Assembly (NCBI GenBank): GCA_903927465.1
Contig: CAIYMY010000113.1
Coordinates: 1-58,122, forward strand
Length of the DNA stretch: 58,122 bases
DNA from: an uncultured Rhodospirillales bacterium
GTDB taxonomy: Bacteria > Pseudomonadota > Alphaproteobacteria > Acetobacterales > Acetobacteraceae
Direction of reading: 5' to 3'
Shown here: in pieces, positions 15,844 to 26,032 of the stretch
Layout: every line of letters begins with the position of its first letter
How positions within the stretch are numbered: the stretch's first letter is position 1
Program-made: the position numbers and the translations under genes
Notes under the pieces: model-generated
Seen by the model: the letters and a program-made list of their open reading frames with translations, nothing else
What the model was told of the DNA's origin: nothing
Database searches by the model: none

Positions 15844-16611
15844 TTAGCCGACCCGTACCACTTCACGCGGCGCGGCGTTCACTTCCGCGCTCTCACCAAG
15901 CCGATGCCAGGCGCCGCTGATAAGAATTTCACTCGGCCGGAAGCGCGCTTTATAGGCCATCTTGCGGCTTTCCGGGACCCAATAGCCCAAATAGACATAA
16001 GGCAGGCCAAGCGAACGCGCGCGGCCAATCAGCCACAACACCGCAAAAGTGCCGAGTGATCGCTTATCCTCATCCGTATCGAAGAAGGAATAAACTGCTG
16101 ATAGCCCATCGGCCAGCCAATCCGTCAGGCAAGCGCCCAAAAGCCGGTCCTGCGCATCGCGGAATTCAAGGATGCCGGTGCTGATCGGCGTATCCTCGAT
16201 CATGGCGCGATAATCGTAATAGCCCATCGCAGCCATATCGCCATCGGCATGGCGATTTTTCTGATAGCGCTGGAACAGGGTGAATTGTTCCGCCGTGGCG
16301 CGGGCCGGCATTTCGGAAATGGTCAAATCAGCATTGGCACGCAGGATGCGGCGCTGCGTGCGGTCTGGCATGAATTCCTCGCTCACCACGCGGATCGGCA
16401 CGCAGGCCTGGCAGCCGGGGCAGACCGGCGCATAGGCAATGTTGTGGCTGCGGCGAAAGCCGGCGCGCGAAAGGCGTTCATGCAAAGCTTCCGCTTCCGT
16501 GCCGGACAACTCGGTCACGATCTTCCTCTCCGTCCGGCCCGGCAAATAGGGGCAGGGCAGCGGCGCGGTCGTATAGAAGAATTGCGGACGGCGGGGCGGG
16601 CGATGCAGCAT
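15844..16611 (-). CDS. bpt: Aspartate/glutamate leucyltransferase (N-end rule)
   Basis: This 255-residue protein carries the arginyl/leucyl-tRNA-protein transferase signatures: YLPGRTERKIVTEL, the cysteine cluster CPGCQACVPIRV, RTQRRIL, and C-terminal YSFFDTDEDKRSLGTF and VYLGYWVPESRKMAYK. Bacterial members of this size transfer leucine from tRNA to proteins starting with Asp or Glu, marking them for ClpS/ClpAP degradation. It is a single-copy alphaproteobacterial housekeeping gene and marks the right boundary of the phage-like cluster. Confidence 0.9.
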   Translation of the reverse strand: MLHRPPRRPQFFYTTAPLPCPYLPGRTERKIVTELSGTEAEALHERLSRAGFRRSHNIAYAPVCPGCQACVPIRVVSEEFMPDRTQRRILRANADLTISEMPARATAEQFTLFQRYQKNRHADGDMAAMGYYDYRAMIEDTPISTGILEFRDAQDRLLGACLTDWLADGLSAVYSFFDTDEDKRSLGTFAVLWLIGRARSLGLPYVYLGYWVPESRKMAYKARFRPSEILISGAWHRLGESAEVNAAPREVVRVG

Positions 16612-16666
16612 GCGGCGCCATTTTCGCCTCAGACCGCTTTGGAATCAACCACCTTGCACAGGCCCC

Positions 16667-19066
16667 CTATGGCGCGGGGTTCAGGCGGATGCGCCCGGTC
16701 ACGTCCCGTGGTGCCGCCAGCGGCAAAAGCGCGCCATCGCGCCAAAGCGGCAGCATATCGCCCCAGTGCTGGCTGAAGGGGTGGCCGGATTGGCCGGTCG
16801 CTATCACGGCAAAGGCGCCATCGGGTGCGGCCAAATCCATCACGCCGCGAAAGCCGGCGCCATGCACCGCGGCAAAGCCCGAGCCCCTGAAGGCGGCGCG
16901 GGCCACGGTTTCGCCATCCCCACCCGGAGCAGCGCGCAAGCCCAGCCAATCGCGCAGATAGGGGATGAAGCGCAGAATGGCGTGGTCGAATTGCGCGACA
17001 TGCGCCGCGCCCCAGCGCCATTGCCCAGGATCAGCGCCATGCTGAGGCGCCAGCGCCGCCACCGCTTCAGCCAAGGCCGCCGCCAGCAAGGGCGCGCAGC
17101 CCCCTTCCCCGCACCAGCGCGAAGCCGCATCGCCCCCTTGCAGCAAGGGCCGCAGGAATTCGGGGGATGGCGCAAAACTATCGGGCGGCAGCTTGGCGCG
17201 CGCCAATAGCGCCTGGCCAAAGCCGCGCATGGTCGCGTGGAAGATCAGCGGTTCTGGCCGCGTCGCCGCCATTTCCCCGTCCCAGGCTTGCAGCAAAGCA
17301 AGCGCTGCCCCCGCCGCACCGTCCATGGGCGGCAGGGCGCGAAAGGCTGGCAGCGCTTCGGCTGCAAAAAGGCTGAAGCGATCCATCTGCAAGGCTGCGA
17401 AATTCGCCGGCGTGTGTTGAGGCTGCGCGGCCAGGCCAGCACCGATGCGCCGGAAGCGCCAATCGCCATGCCAATCTCGGCTGAGAAAGGCCGGATGATC
17501 CACCGGCGCCACGCGGTTATTCGCGTTCACAATCACGCCGCTTGCTGGGTTTTCGACATGCCGCTTGGCCTCAAAAGGCAGAAACCCATCCCATCCCGCC
17601 GCACCATCCCAGCCGGGCCGAGGCAGCGTGCCATCCCCACCACGGCGCAGCGGCACGCGCCCAACGATGAGCATGGCAATCCCGCCCGCACGATCCGCGA
17701 GCATCAGATTCTGCACCGGGCTGGTGATATCCTCCGCCGCCGCGCGGGCTTCCTTGATGTCGCGCGCGCCATTCAAGCGCAACAAGCCGCGTGCCGAGGT
17801 CTCACCCGCCGAAAGGCTTGCCATGGCAAGTGCCAGCACCGTGCCCGCCTTGCCTTCAAAACTTGGATCAAGATCGGAAAGCACCGGGCCGTGGCGCGTT
17901 TCGCGAAAACGGAAAGCCACGGGTGCAGCGCCACGCACCGCAATCTGCGTTTCATGCCACGTAAAGTCGCGCGCGCCATCGGGCGTTTCATAGCGCCCGT
18001 CATCGGTCAGTTTTTCGATGAAGATATCCTGCGTATCCGCATGGGTGGTGGTGAAGCCCCAAGCCAGGCTTTCATTCCGCCCAATCACAATCCCCGGCAC
18101 GCCAGGCGCGGTCGCACCCATCAGCATGCGCCCATTCGGCAGGGTGATGCGCGCCAGATACCAAAGAATGGGTGCGCTATGCGAAAGATGCGGATCGGAA
18201 GCGAGCAAGGGCGCGCCCGAGGCACTCCGCCCTGCCCCGACAGCCCAGGCGTTGGAGGCAATCTCCGGCAAAGGGGCATCTTCAGGAAAGCGTGGGAAGT
18301 GCTGGGCAAGTGCGGCCAATGCCGCGCCATTCAAACCCGGCCCATGCAGCGCACCGCTTGCCTTCGCTTCAGTCTGCATCAGCGGTTCATCGGGGCGGCC
18401 TGCTGTTGTATCTTCCGGCCATAAATCGCCAAGCTGTTCGGGCGAAAGCCGCTCTGCCAGCCGTGCGCGTTCCAATTCCATGCGCCAATTGCCGCCAAGC
18501 CAAAGCCCCATGATCTTGCCCCAGAGCAAGCTATCCAAGGGCTGCCAAGGTTCCGGCGCACCGAGCGCGATGAATTCCGGCGCGGCGAAGCGCCCGCGCG
18601 CTGCGATCCAGGCATTCACCCCGCGCGCATAGGCTTCCAGCATCGCGCGGGTTTCGGGATCAAGCGCGGCCAAATCCGCCGCCGCACGTTCTTCGAGGCG
18701 CAATAGCCGCATGAAGCGATCAAGGCGCAGCGCCGCCGCACCGGCTACCGCAGCGCTTTGCCCGCGCGCGCCGCGGCGCATCATTTCCATCTGGAACATC
18801 CGGTCGCGCGCATGCAAAAAGCCCAGCGCAGCCCAGGCATCTGCTTCTGTCGTTGCCGTGATATGCGGAATGCCGCGTGTATCGAGCGTAATGGCAACCG
18901 GCGCGGCAAGCCCTGCCAGCGACAGTTCGGAATTACGCGCGGGCAGGCTCCACCACAGCGCACCGGCAATGCCGCCGATGATCAGCAGGATCAGCGTCGC
19001 CAGAAAAACGACAAGGCGCTTCGCCCAAAACCCAAAGCCACGGCGGCGGGGGCGACGGCGTTTCAT
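16667..19066 (-). CDS. Penicillin acylase family Ntn-hydrolase
   Basis: This protein of about 799 residues has a basic N-terminus and one membrane anchor (residues about 17-39), then the alpha and beta chains of a self-processing penicillin-acylase-type hydrolase. The predicted beta-chain N-terminal nucleophile is Ser271 in the block EIASNAWAVGAG. Other family blocks are GIPHITATTEADAWAALGF and SLAWGFTTTHADTQDIFIE. Substrates in the family are amides such as beta-lactams or acyl-homoserine lactones; which applies cannot be seen. The start at 19066 overlaps the upstream gene's stop (ATGA), so it belongs in that operon. Confidence 0.85.
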   Translation of the reverse strand: MKRRRPRRRGFGFWAKRLVVFLATLILLIIGGIAGALWWSLPARNSELSLAGLAAPVAITLDTRGIPHITATTEADAWAALGFLHARDRMFQMEMMRRGARGQSAAVAGAAALRLDRFMRLLRLEERAAADLAALDPETRAMLEAYARGVNAWIAARGRFAAPEFIALGAPEPWQPLDSLLWGKIMGLWLGGNWRMELERARLAERLSPEQLGDLWPEDTTAGRPDEPLMQTEAKASGALHGPGLNGAALAALAQHFPRFPEDAPLPEIASNAWAVGAGRSASGAPLLASDPHLSHSAPILWYLARITLPNGRMLMGATAPGVPGIVIGRNESLAWGFTTTHADTQDIFIEKLTDDGRYETPDGARDFTWHETQIAVRGAAPVAFRFRETRHGPVLSDLDPSFEGKAGTVLALAMASLSAGETSARGLLRLNGARDIKEARAAAEDITSPVQNLMLADRAGGIAMLIVGRVPLRRGGDGTLPRPGWDGAAGWDGFLPFEAKRHVENPASGVIVNANNRVAPVDHPAFLSRDWHGDWRFRRIGAGLAAQPQHTPANFAALQMDRFSLFAAEALPAFRALPPMDGAAGAALALLQAWDGEMAATRPEPLIFHATMRGFGQALLARAKLPPDSFAPSPEFLRPLLQGGDAASRWCGEGGCAPLLAAALAEAVAALAPQHGADPGQWRWGAAHVAQFDHAILRFIPYLRDWLGLRAAPGGDGETVARAAFRGSGFAAVHGAGFRGVMDLAAPDGAFAVIATGQSGHPFSQHWGDMLPLWRDGALLPLAAPRDVTGRIRLNPAP

Positions 19067-20157
19067 GCGGCGGGGGGGATATTGCCGGTACGGATCATAA
19101 ACGCCGCGCGCGCCACGGCACCGCGCCAATCAGCATTGCCATCCGGGCAGCGCACCAGCCGGACTGAAGGATACCAGAGCGTATCTTCCCGCCCCTGTTG
19201 CCAGCGCCAATCGGAATTGCGCCCATGGGTCAGCATCAGCGCAGGCCGCCCGAGCGCGCCGGCCAGATGCAAGACGGCCGTGTCCACCGTCACCACCAGG
19301 TCAAGCGCCATGATGGCAGCCGCGGTATCCAGAAACCAATCCGGGCCATTATCCATCTCTGGCCCCAGGCGATCGAGCGCGAAGGGCGCTTCGGTATCCT
19401 CGCCCGGTCCCTTTTGCAGCGCGAAAAGCCGCACGCCACCCAGCGCTGCGATGGGTGCAAAGATGGGAAGAGGCACGGACCGATTGCGATCCACCGGCGC
19501 CTTGGGATTGCCCTGCCAGACAATGCCGATGCGATAGCCCTGATTGCCGATGCGTTGCCGCCAACGCGCCACGCGTTCCGGTTCCGCCGCCAGATAGGGA
19601 ATGCGCCCCTGATATTGCTGCGGACGCAGCCCAAGCGCGCGCGGTAGATTGAGCAAAGGCAGCCAGGATTTAACGCCCTGCACCCTGCCCGCCGCACCAC
19701 CGGGGCGCGCATCAATCCCTTCCAGCACGGGGGCGAGCAGTTTCATCACACGCGAGTCAAGCACCGCATGCACGCGCACACCGCGCGCGCGCAGCACGGG
19801 CAGGAAGCGCGCAAATTGGATGGTATCGCCAAGCCCCTGTTCGCCCATCACCAACAGCGATTCCGGCAACGCGCCACCACGCCACATCGGCATGGGTTCC
19901 GGGCCATTCGGGCCAGGGCGGGTGACCTTGGTGAAGACCTCCGGCATCAAATCAAAGCGCACTTCGTAAGCGTCCCAGGCTTCCTGCCAAAGCCCAGCGC
20001 CGAACAGCGCGCGCGCGAATGCGGCCTTTACATGCAGGTTTTCCGGCTGAAGCTGCGATAAAACGCGCAAGGCTGCGGCTGCTTCGGCACAGCGCCCGGC
20101 ATCGCGCGCATCCTCAAGCAGATTGAGGATGGACGAGATATCCGGGCCTTCCGCCAT
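19063..20157 (-). CDS. TPR protein with GT9-like glycosyltransferase domain
   Basis: This 364-residue protein has a short helical TPR-like N-terminus (residues about 5-70, with ALFGAGLWQEAWDAYEVRF) followed by a domain with GEQGLGDTIQFARFLPVL, RIGIVWQGNPKAPVDRNRS and the GT9-like donor-binding block LVVTVDTAVLHLAGALGRPA. Proteins of this build are common in alphaproteobacteria, often near surface polysaccharide genes. The acceptor is unknown. It lies between trpE and the acylase on the same strand and overlaps the latter by four bases. Confidence 0.75.
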   Translation of the reverse strand: MAEGPDISSILNLLEDARDAGRCAEAAAALRVLSQLQPENLHVKAAFARALFGAGLWQEAWDAYEVRFDLMPEVFTKVTRPGPNGPEPMPMWRGGALPESLLVMGEQGLGDTIQFARFLPVLRARGVRVHAVLDSRVMKLLAPVLEGIDARPGGAAGRVQGVKSWLPLLNLPRALGLRPQQYQGRIPYLAAEPERVARWRQRIGNQGYRIGIVWQGNPKAPVDRNRSVPLPIFAPIAALGGVRLFALQKGPGEDTEAPFALDRLGPEMDNGPDWFLDTAAAIMALDLVVTVDTAVLHLAGALGRPALMLTHGRNSDWRWQQGREDTLWYPSVRLVRCPDGNADWRGAVARAAFMIRTGNIPPAA

Positions 20158-20167
20158 GGCCTAACTT

Positions 20168-21667
20168 CTAACGCCGGCCCGAGGCGAAACGCACCGCTTC
20201 TTCCGCCGCGCGAAATAGCGCGCGCGCCTTTTGGCGCGTCTCTTCATATTCCGCCTTGGGATCACTATCGGCCACCACACCGGCGCCGGCCTGCACATAC
20301 ATCACGCCATCTTTTACCAGCGCGGTGCGGAGCGCGATGCAGGTATCCATGCCGCCATCGGCGCCGAAATAACCCACACCACCGGCGTAAAGCCCACGGC
20401 GCGATGGTTCCAATTCCTCGATAATCTCCATCGCGCGAATTTTTGGCGCACCGGTCAGCGTGCCGGCCGGGAAGCCAGCGCAATAGGCATCCAAAGCATC
20501 CAGCCCCGCGCGCAAACGGCCCTGCACTTCTGAGCCGATATGCATCACCTGCGAATAGCGTTCCACCTGGAATTGCGCGGTGACCTTGACGGAGCCGATT
20601 TCGGAGACGCGCCCGACATCATTGCGCCCAAGATCGAGCAGCATCAGATGCTCAGCCCGTTCCTTCGGATCGGCCAGCAACTCCACTTCAAGCGCGCGAT
20701 CTTCTTCCGGTGTCGCGCCACGCCGGCGTGTGCCGGCCAGCGGGCGCACCGTCACCACACCATCGCGCGCACGCACCAGAATTTCTGGGCTCGCCCCCAC
20801 CGCAGCGAAACCGCCAAAGTCACAAAAGAACAGGAAGGGCGCTGGGTTAATCCGCCGCAGCGCGCGATACAGCGCGAAGGGCGGCAGCGCGAAGGGTGCG
20901 GAAAAACGCTGCGCCGGCACGATCTGAAAGCAATCCCCCGCGCGGATGTAATCCTTCGCGCGCTCCACCGCTGCGATATAGCCGGCTTCGGTGAAATTAC
21001 TGTCGGGCTGGGGCAAAGCGGGCAGATCGGCGGGTGGTGCTGGGCGCGGCACGGGGCGATCAAGTGCTGCCTCTGCCTCATCCAACCTGGCATTGGCCGC
21101 TTCCCAGGCGGTTTGCGGTTCAGCCCCTGGCCAGACCGGCGCGCAGAGCAGCAAGGTATCGCGCACATGGTCGAACACGGCCATCAGCGTCGGGCGCGTC
21201 ATCACCGCATCGGGAATGCCGAGCACATCGGGCTTGGTTGACGGGAGCTTTTCAATCAACCGCACCAGATCGTAACCAAGATAGCCGAAAAGCCCTGCCG
21301 CAATGGGCGGCAAATTCGCGGGCACCACCATGCGGCATTCATTGATGATGGCGCGCAGACTATCCAAGGCAGGTGCCGTTTCCGGCACGAAAGCATGCGG
21401 GGCGGAAAGCGCGTGGCGATTGAGTTCCGCCTTGCCATTGCGGCAACGCCAGATCAAATCCGGCGCCATGCCGATGGCGGAATAACGCCCGCGCGCGGCA
21501 CCGCCTTCAATGCTTTCCAGCAAAAACGCATTGGCCTGCGCGCCGCCTGTCAGTTTCAGGAAGGCGCCGACCGGTGTGTCCAGATCCGCCACGCGTTCAC
21601 GGACCAGGATGTGCCCCCGCCCCGCTTCCAACGCCGCGCGAAACGCCGCGAAACCATCCCCGTTCAT
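20168..21667 (-). CDS. trpE: Anthranilate synthase component I
   Basis: This 499-residue protein is the chorismate-binding subunit that makes anthranilate in the first step of tryptophan synthesis. Residues NAFLLESIEGG near 45 form the LLES tryptophan feedback site. The catalytic C-terminal half has VRPLAGTRRRG, LLDLGRNDVGRV and FPAGTLTGAPKIRAMEIIEE. Length is typical. The start overlaps the ppiD stop as ATGA, an arrangement with ppiD upstream that is common in alphaproteobacteria. trpG is not next to it here. Confidence 0.95.
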   Translation of the reverse strand: MNGDGFAAFRAALEAGRGHILVRERVADLDTPVGAFLKLTGGAQANAFLLESIEGGAARGRYSAIGMAPDLIWRCRNGKAELNRHALSAPHAFVPETAPALDSLRAIINECRMVVPANLPPIAAGLFGYLGYDLVRLIEKLPSTKPDVLGIPDAVMTRPTLMAVFDHVRDTLLLCAPVWPGAEPQTAWEAANARLDEAEAALDRPVPRPAPPADLPALPQPDSNFTEAGYIAAVERAKDYIRAGDCFQIVPAQRFSAPFALPPFALYRALRRINPAPFLFFCDFGGFAAVGASPEILVRARDGVVTVRPLAGTRRRGATPEEDRALEVELLADPKERAEHLMLLDLGRNDVGRVSEIGSVKVTAQFQVERYSQVMHIGSEVQGRLRAGLDALDAYCAGFPAGTLTGAPKIRAMEIIEELEPSRRGLYAGGVGYFGADGGMDTCIALRTALVKDGVMYVQAGAGVVADSDPKAEYEETRQKARALFRAAEEAVRFASGRR

Positions 21668-23555
21668 CGGCCTGTCACCTGTTCCAGCACGCGTTCATTG
21701 ATGCGCACATTGGCCCGCGCACGCAATGCCGCCTGGAATTGCTGTTCCAGATCGTCACCCACGGCCTGTTCGATTTCCACGCGCACGCGGCCCATGCCAA
21801 GCGGATCAGTAGTCGGATCAAGCCGCAGAATATCGGCGACCGACGCCACCGCAAAGCCGCCGCGAATTTCCGCCATGGTGGCCTCCCCGCGCTTGGCTTC
21901 AAACAAGGGCGGCAGCAATTCCGCTGGCACCGGGCTGCCCTGCGCGGGATCACGCCCGAAAGGCGCGGTTCGCGAGCTGACCAGGCCCAAATCCTGCGCG
22001 GCTTCCACCAAAGTCTTGCCACCGCGCTGCGCCGCCAAAAGCCCCGCCGCGCGTGTTTCCGTAAAGCGCCGACGCGCATCGGCAATCACCGCGCGCCGGA
22101 GGTCCTGTTCAACCTCGGCAAAAGCGCGCAACTGCGATGGCGTGATGCCGCTGATTTCAATCGCTGCAAAAGCATCGCCAAATTCCTGCAACGCGGCGCC
22201 GCGCCCTGATCCTGCGTGAAAATCGCCCGCAACACGGCATTGCGTTGATCCGCCGCCACCGGCAGCGCCACCGCTTCATTGGCGGGGCTGCGGCCCCCTG
22301 GATCGAGCGTCGCATTCACCAGCACCAGCCCAAAACGCGGCGCAGCTTCGGCCAGCGTCATGCCCCCCGCCAGCGCATCTTCCACCTTATTGCCACGCTC
22401 ATAAGCAAGATCCAGCGCGCGGTCCTTCGCGACATCGCGGCGCAATTGATCACGCAATTGATCAATCGTGAAAATCTGCGCGGCTTCCACCGCTTCAATG
22501 CCAATCACATGCCAGCCAAAGGGGCTTTGCACCGGGTCTGTCACGCTTTGCGGGAGCGCCGCGAAAGCCGCATCCGCCAAGGCAGGAATGGGCAGGCTTG
22601 TCTTGTCACCCATGGGCAGCGCCATGGCCTGACCGCCCGCGGCGGTGGCAGCCGCTTCCACGGTTTCCCATTCAGCGCCCGATTGCCAAAGCTGCGCGAT
22701 TTCCCGCGCGCGGGCTTCATCGGCCAGCACCACCTGGCGGATTTGCCGGCGCTCGGGCCTGTCATATTGGCCATGGCGGGCTTCAAAGGCTTGCTTGATG
22801 TCATCTTCCGAAACGGCGATCTCATTCGCCAGCGTTTCCGCCGACAGCACCGCAATGCTGATCTGCCGAAACTCCGGCGTAGAAAAACGCTGCGGGTTGT
22901 TTTCCAGAAAGCGCTGCAATTGCGCTTCCGTCGGTGCTTCCGGTTCCGGCGCGGCGGAGAATGGCAGTAGCACCACATCCGCCACGCGCCGTTCCGTCTG
23001 CCATACCAGCAGCGGCGCGGTCAGCGCATCCGAAGCGGCAGCACCCGCACGCACCGCCCCCAGCAATTGCTGGCGCAGCAAATCACCCCGGATCAGCGTC
23101 AGGAATTGCGCTTCGGTCAATTCATTGCTGCGCAACACCTGCGCCAGAAAATCACGCGAAAAACGACCATCAGGGGTGCGCAGACCAGGGATGGCGAAGA
23201 CGGTTTCGCGTACCATTTCCTCCGGCGCCACCACGCCCATGCGCTGCGCCTCAGCCACCATGGCGCGTTCGCCGATCAGGTTTTCAAGGGCGCCCACGGC
23301 CACGGCGCGGCGGATCGCTTCATTCGGTTCGAACCGATTGCCCATCTGGCGCGCGATTCGCGACATTTCGCGCCGCGCGGCGTTCTGCGCTTCCTCGGCT
23401 TCGATACGCTGATCACCAACCCTGGCCACCGCCGTATCGCGGCCAAAATTGCGCACAACATCCTCAATCCCCCAGACAGCGAAGGAAAGGACGAGCAGGA
23501 CGAAAAGCGCCTTGGCAACCCAGGTAGAGGCCAGGCGACGCATGAAGGTGATCAT
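21664..23555 (-). pseudogene. ppiD: PpiD/SurA-N-type peptidyl-prolyl isomerase gene with a frameshift
   Basis: The gene encodes a periplasmic chaperone of about 630 residues: an N-terminal membrane anchor (WVAKALFVLLVLSFAVWGI), a SurA-N-like region, and a parvulin domain ending near SPFGWHVIGIE. The reading frame breaks around 22192-22212. Frame one runs TQDQGAAPRC and then degenerates; frame two resumes with LQEFGDAFAAIEIS and continues to the trpE overlap. Inserting one base in the GC-rich string at the junction restores a smooth protein, so one base appears missing. It is either a genuine frameshift or a sequencing or assembly error. The start at 23555 (MITFMRRLAS) is a choice; 23543 is possible. 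Confidence 0.8.
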
Positions 23556-23672
23556 GGGAAAGGTGATTACCGCCACGCGGCGCCGCGCGAAAGGCCCGAT
23601 GCTTGCCAAGCCCCCAAGCGGCGGCTAGCCACGCGGGGCAAAGCTCGCCCCAAGCCCAGAAGGAACCCCAGC

Positions 23673-24422
23673 ATGACCCCCGGTGTGCGCCCGCTGATCG
23701 CCGGCAATTGGAAAATGCATGGGCTGGCCGCCGAGGCCCAAGCTTTGGCCCGGGCCGTTGCCGCCGGGGCGGCTGGGCTGAAGGCGGAAGTGCTGATCTG
23801 CCCCCCCGCCACGCTGATCGCCCCCCTGGCCCAGGCTTGCGCCGGGGTTGTCGCGCTTGGCGGGCAGGATTGCCATGAGGCCGCCCAGGGCGCCCATACC
23901 GGGGATATCGCCGCCGCCATGTTGAAGGATGCCGGCGCTTCTTACGTTATTCTGGGCCATTCCGAACGCCGTATGGCGTATCGGGAGACCAGCCACCGTG
24001 TCCGCGCCAAGGCCGCAGCAGCAATGGCTGCCGGCCTGATCCCGGTGGTTTGCGTGGGCGAGCCCGAGGATGACCGGCTGCTGGGCCGGGCCGAGGAAGT
24101 GGTGATCGAACAAATGGACGAAAGCCTGCCGGATGGCTTTGGCGCAGCCGGCGGCGTGGTGGCTTATGAACCCGTCTGGGCCATCGGCACTGGCCGGACG
24201 CCGACCGAGGCCGATATTACCGCCATGCATGCCATGTTGCGCGCCAAGCTGACCCAAGCCTTCCCCGGACAGGGCGCGGGGCTGCGCTTGCTTTATGGCG
24301 GTTCGGTCAAGCCCGGCAATGCCGGTGCCATCCTGGCCCTGCCCCATGTGGATGGGGCGCTGGTCGGCGGGGCAAGTCTGGTGGCCGAGGATTTCCTGGC
24401 GATCGCGCGGGCGGCGGGCTAA
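23673..24422 (+). CDS. tpiA: Triosephosphate isomerase
   Basis: This 249-residue glycolytic enzyme interconverts dihydroxyacetone phosphate and glyceraldehyde 3-phosphate. Lys14 in GNWKMHG, the electrophilic His in ILGHSERR and the catalytic Glu in AYEPVWAIGTG, together with the phosphate-binding LYGGSVKPGNA loop, are all present. An AGAAGGAA ribosome site at about 23657-23664 selects the ATG at 23673. The gene is divergent from ppiD. Confidence 0.96.
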   Translation: MTPGVRPLIAGNWKMHGLAAEAQALARAVAAGAAGLKAEVLICPPATLIAPLAQACAGVVALGGQDCHEAAQGAHTGDIAAAMLKDAGASYVILGHSERRMAYRETSHRVRAKAAAAMAAGLIPVVCVGEPEDDRLLGRAEEVVIEQMDESLPDGFGAAGGVVAYEPVWAIGTGRTPTEADITAMHAMLRAKLTQAFPGQGAGLRLLYGGSVKPGNAGAILALPHVDGALVGGASLVAEDFLAIARAAG

Positions 24423-24496
24423 GCCCCACTTCCCGCCTTGTCGCGGCGCGCCTTGGCGCCTAACTTCGATTTTTCAAATTCCAGGAGGATGCCAAC

Positions 24497-25375
24497 ATGT
24501 TCAAGGGTTCCATGGTCGCGCTGATCACGCCCATGCGCGCGGATGGGTCCGTGGACGAAAAAGCCTTCGTGGAATTGGTGCAGTGGCAGATTGCCGAGGG
24601 CACCGAAGGCCTGATCCCCGTTGGCACCACAGGCGAAAGCCCGACCCTTTCGCATGAGGAACACATGCGCGTGGTGGAGCTTTGCGTGGAAGCCGCAGCC
24701 GGGCGCGTGCCCGTGATTGCGGGTACCGGCAGCAACAGCACATCCGAGGCGATTGAATTCACCCGCCACGCCAAGAAGGCCGGCGCTGATGCCTGCCTGG
24801 TGGTGACGCCCTATTACAACAAGCCCACTCAAGAAGGCCTTTTCCTGCATTTCAAGGCGATTGCGGATGCGGTGGATCTGCCCATGGTGATCTACAATAT
24901 CCCGCCGCGCAGCGTGGTTGACATGAGCGTTGAGACCATGGCGCGGCTGGCCAAGCACCCGAATATCATCGGCGTGAAGGATGCCACCGCAAACCTCGTG
25001 CGGCCTTTGCATACGCGCCGCGCCTGCGGGGCGGATTTCGCGCAGCTTTCCGGCGAAGACCACACCGTGATTTCCTTCATGGCGGCTGGCGGGCATGGCT
25101 GCATTAGCGTCACCGCCAATGTGGCACCCCGGCTTTGCGCGGAAATGCACAAGGCCTGGCGCGCGGGGCGCGTGGAGGAGGCGATGGAAATCCAGGACCG
25201 CCTGGTGCCTTTGCATGATGCGCTGTTTGCCGAGACCTCTCCGGGCCCGGTGAAATATGCGGCGAGCCTGCTGACCAAAAGCACCGATCATTGCCGCCTG
25301 CCGCTGGCCCCTGTGGGTGAGGCGACACGCGCGCGCGTGCGCGATGCCATGGTTTCAGTTGGCCTGTTGAACTGA
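24497..25375 (+). CDS. dapA: 4-hydroxy-tetrahydrodipicolinate synthase
   Basis: This 292-residue enzyme condenses pyruvate with aspartate semialdehyde, the first committed step to lysine and diaminopimelate. Family marks are [26 protein letters not shown] with the catalytic tyrosine, YNIPPRSV, and the Schiff-base lysine in [11 protein letters not shown] strong AGGAGG site precedes the start. smpB follows 33 bases later, a common alphaproteobacterial pairing. Pathway partner lysC lies elsewhere in this window (45961-47184). Confidence 0.96.
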   Translation: MFKGSMVALITPMRADGSVDEKAFVELVQWQIAEGTEGLIPVGTTGESPTLSHEEHMRVVELCVEAAAGRVPVIAGTGSNSTSEAIEFTRHAKKAGADACLVVTPYYNKPTQEGLFLHFKAIADAVDLPMVIYNIPPRSVVDMSVETMARLAKHPNIIGVKDATANLVRPLHTRRACGADFAQLSGEDHTVISFMAAGGHGCISVTANVAPRLCAEMHKAWRAGRVEEAMEIQDRLVPLHDALFAETSPGPVKYAASLLTKSTDHCRLPLAPVGEATRARVRDAMVSVGLLN

Positions 25376-25408
25376 AAGGGATGCGCCCGCGCGGTGGGTG
25401 CTTGAGAT

Positions 25409-25894
25409 ATGGCTGAACCGCGCAAGAAGGGCATGATTTCCCACGGGATCGCCGCGCAGAACCGCAAGGCGCGGTTTGACTACAAGATCTTGGAGACCAT
25501 CGAAGCGGGGCTTGCCTTGGTGGGGCCTGAGGTGAAGTCCTTGCGCGCTGGTCGCGCCGCGCTGACCGAAGCCTGGGCCGGGGAACGCGATGGGGAGATG
25601 TGGCTGTTCAATGCCCATATCCCGGAATGGCAGGCTGGTTCCTTCGTGGCGCGGTTCGAACCACGCCGGCCACGCAAGCTGCTTTTGCACAGCAAGCAAT
25701 CACGCGAATTGATCGGCGCCATCGCGCGCGACGGGGCCACGATTGTGCCGCTGGATATCCATTTCAATGAACGCGGGCGGGCGAAGGTGTTGCTGGGCCT
25801 GGCTGAGGGCAAGAAGAACCACGACAAGCGGGCTGCGGTTGCGGCTCGGGATTGGCAGCGGGATAAGGCGCGGTTGATGCGGGATAAGGGGTAG
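25409..25894 (+). CDS. smpB: SsrA-binding protein
   Basis: This 161-residue protein binds tmRNA and brings it to stalled ribosomes in trans-translation. Signatures are AQNRKARFDYKILETIEAGL, GPEVKSLRAGRAAL, FNAHIPEW, RPRKLLLHSKQ and the basic C-terminal tail KKNHDKRAAVAARDW. It is full length. The foreign 25956-26942 element begins 61 bases after its stop; the tmRNA gene itself is not seen in the window. Confidence 0.95.
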   Translation: MAEPRKKGMISHGIAAQNRKARFDYKILETIEAGLALVGPEVKSLRAGRAALTEAWAGERDGEMWLFNAHIPEWQAGSFVARFEPRRPRKLLLHSKQSRELIGAIARDGATIVPLDIHFNERGRAKVLLGLAEGKKNHDKRAAVAARDWQRDKARLMRDKG

Positions 25895-25955
25895 GGGGGT
25901 GCTTCAGGAATAAACCTCAAGGCTCAGAGCAGCCAGTGACTCGTTTCAAACACGT

Positions 25956-25984
25956 TCACTGTCAGGGGAATATCGTAGGTGTAC
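25956..25984 (+). repeat. Left terminal inverted repeat of the cassette
   Basis: The 29-base arm begins TCACTGTCAGGGG and ends GTAGGTGTAC. It is exactly complementary to 26914-26942. Confidence 0.95.
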
Positions 25985-26032
25985 CGGATGATGACTAAGG
26001 ACTTTTGATTTTGAGAAGGGGGGAGGTCTAGG

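Noticed and set aside
25895-26032. tmRNA (ssrA) gene next to smpB
   Set aside because: No alanyl-tRNA-like end or tag-peptide frame is visible; the gap is short and contains the cassette's inverted repeat.
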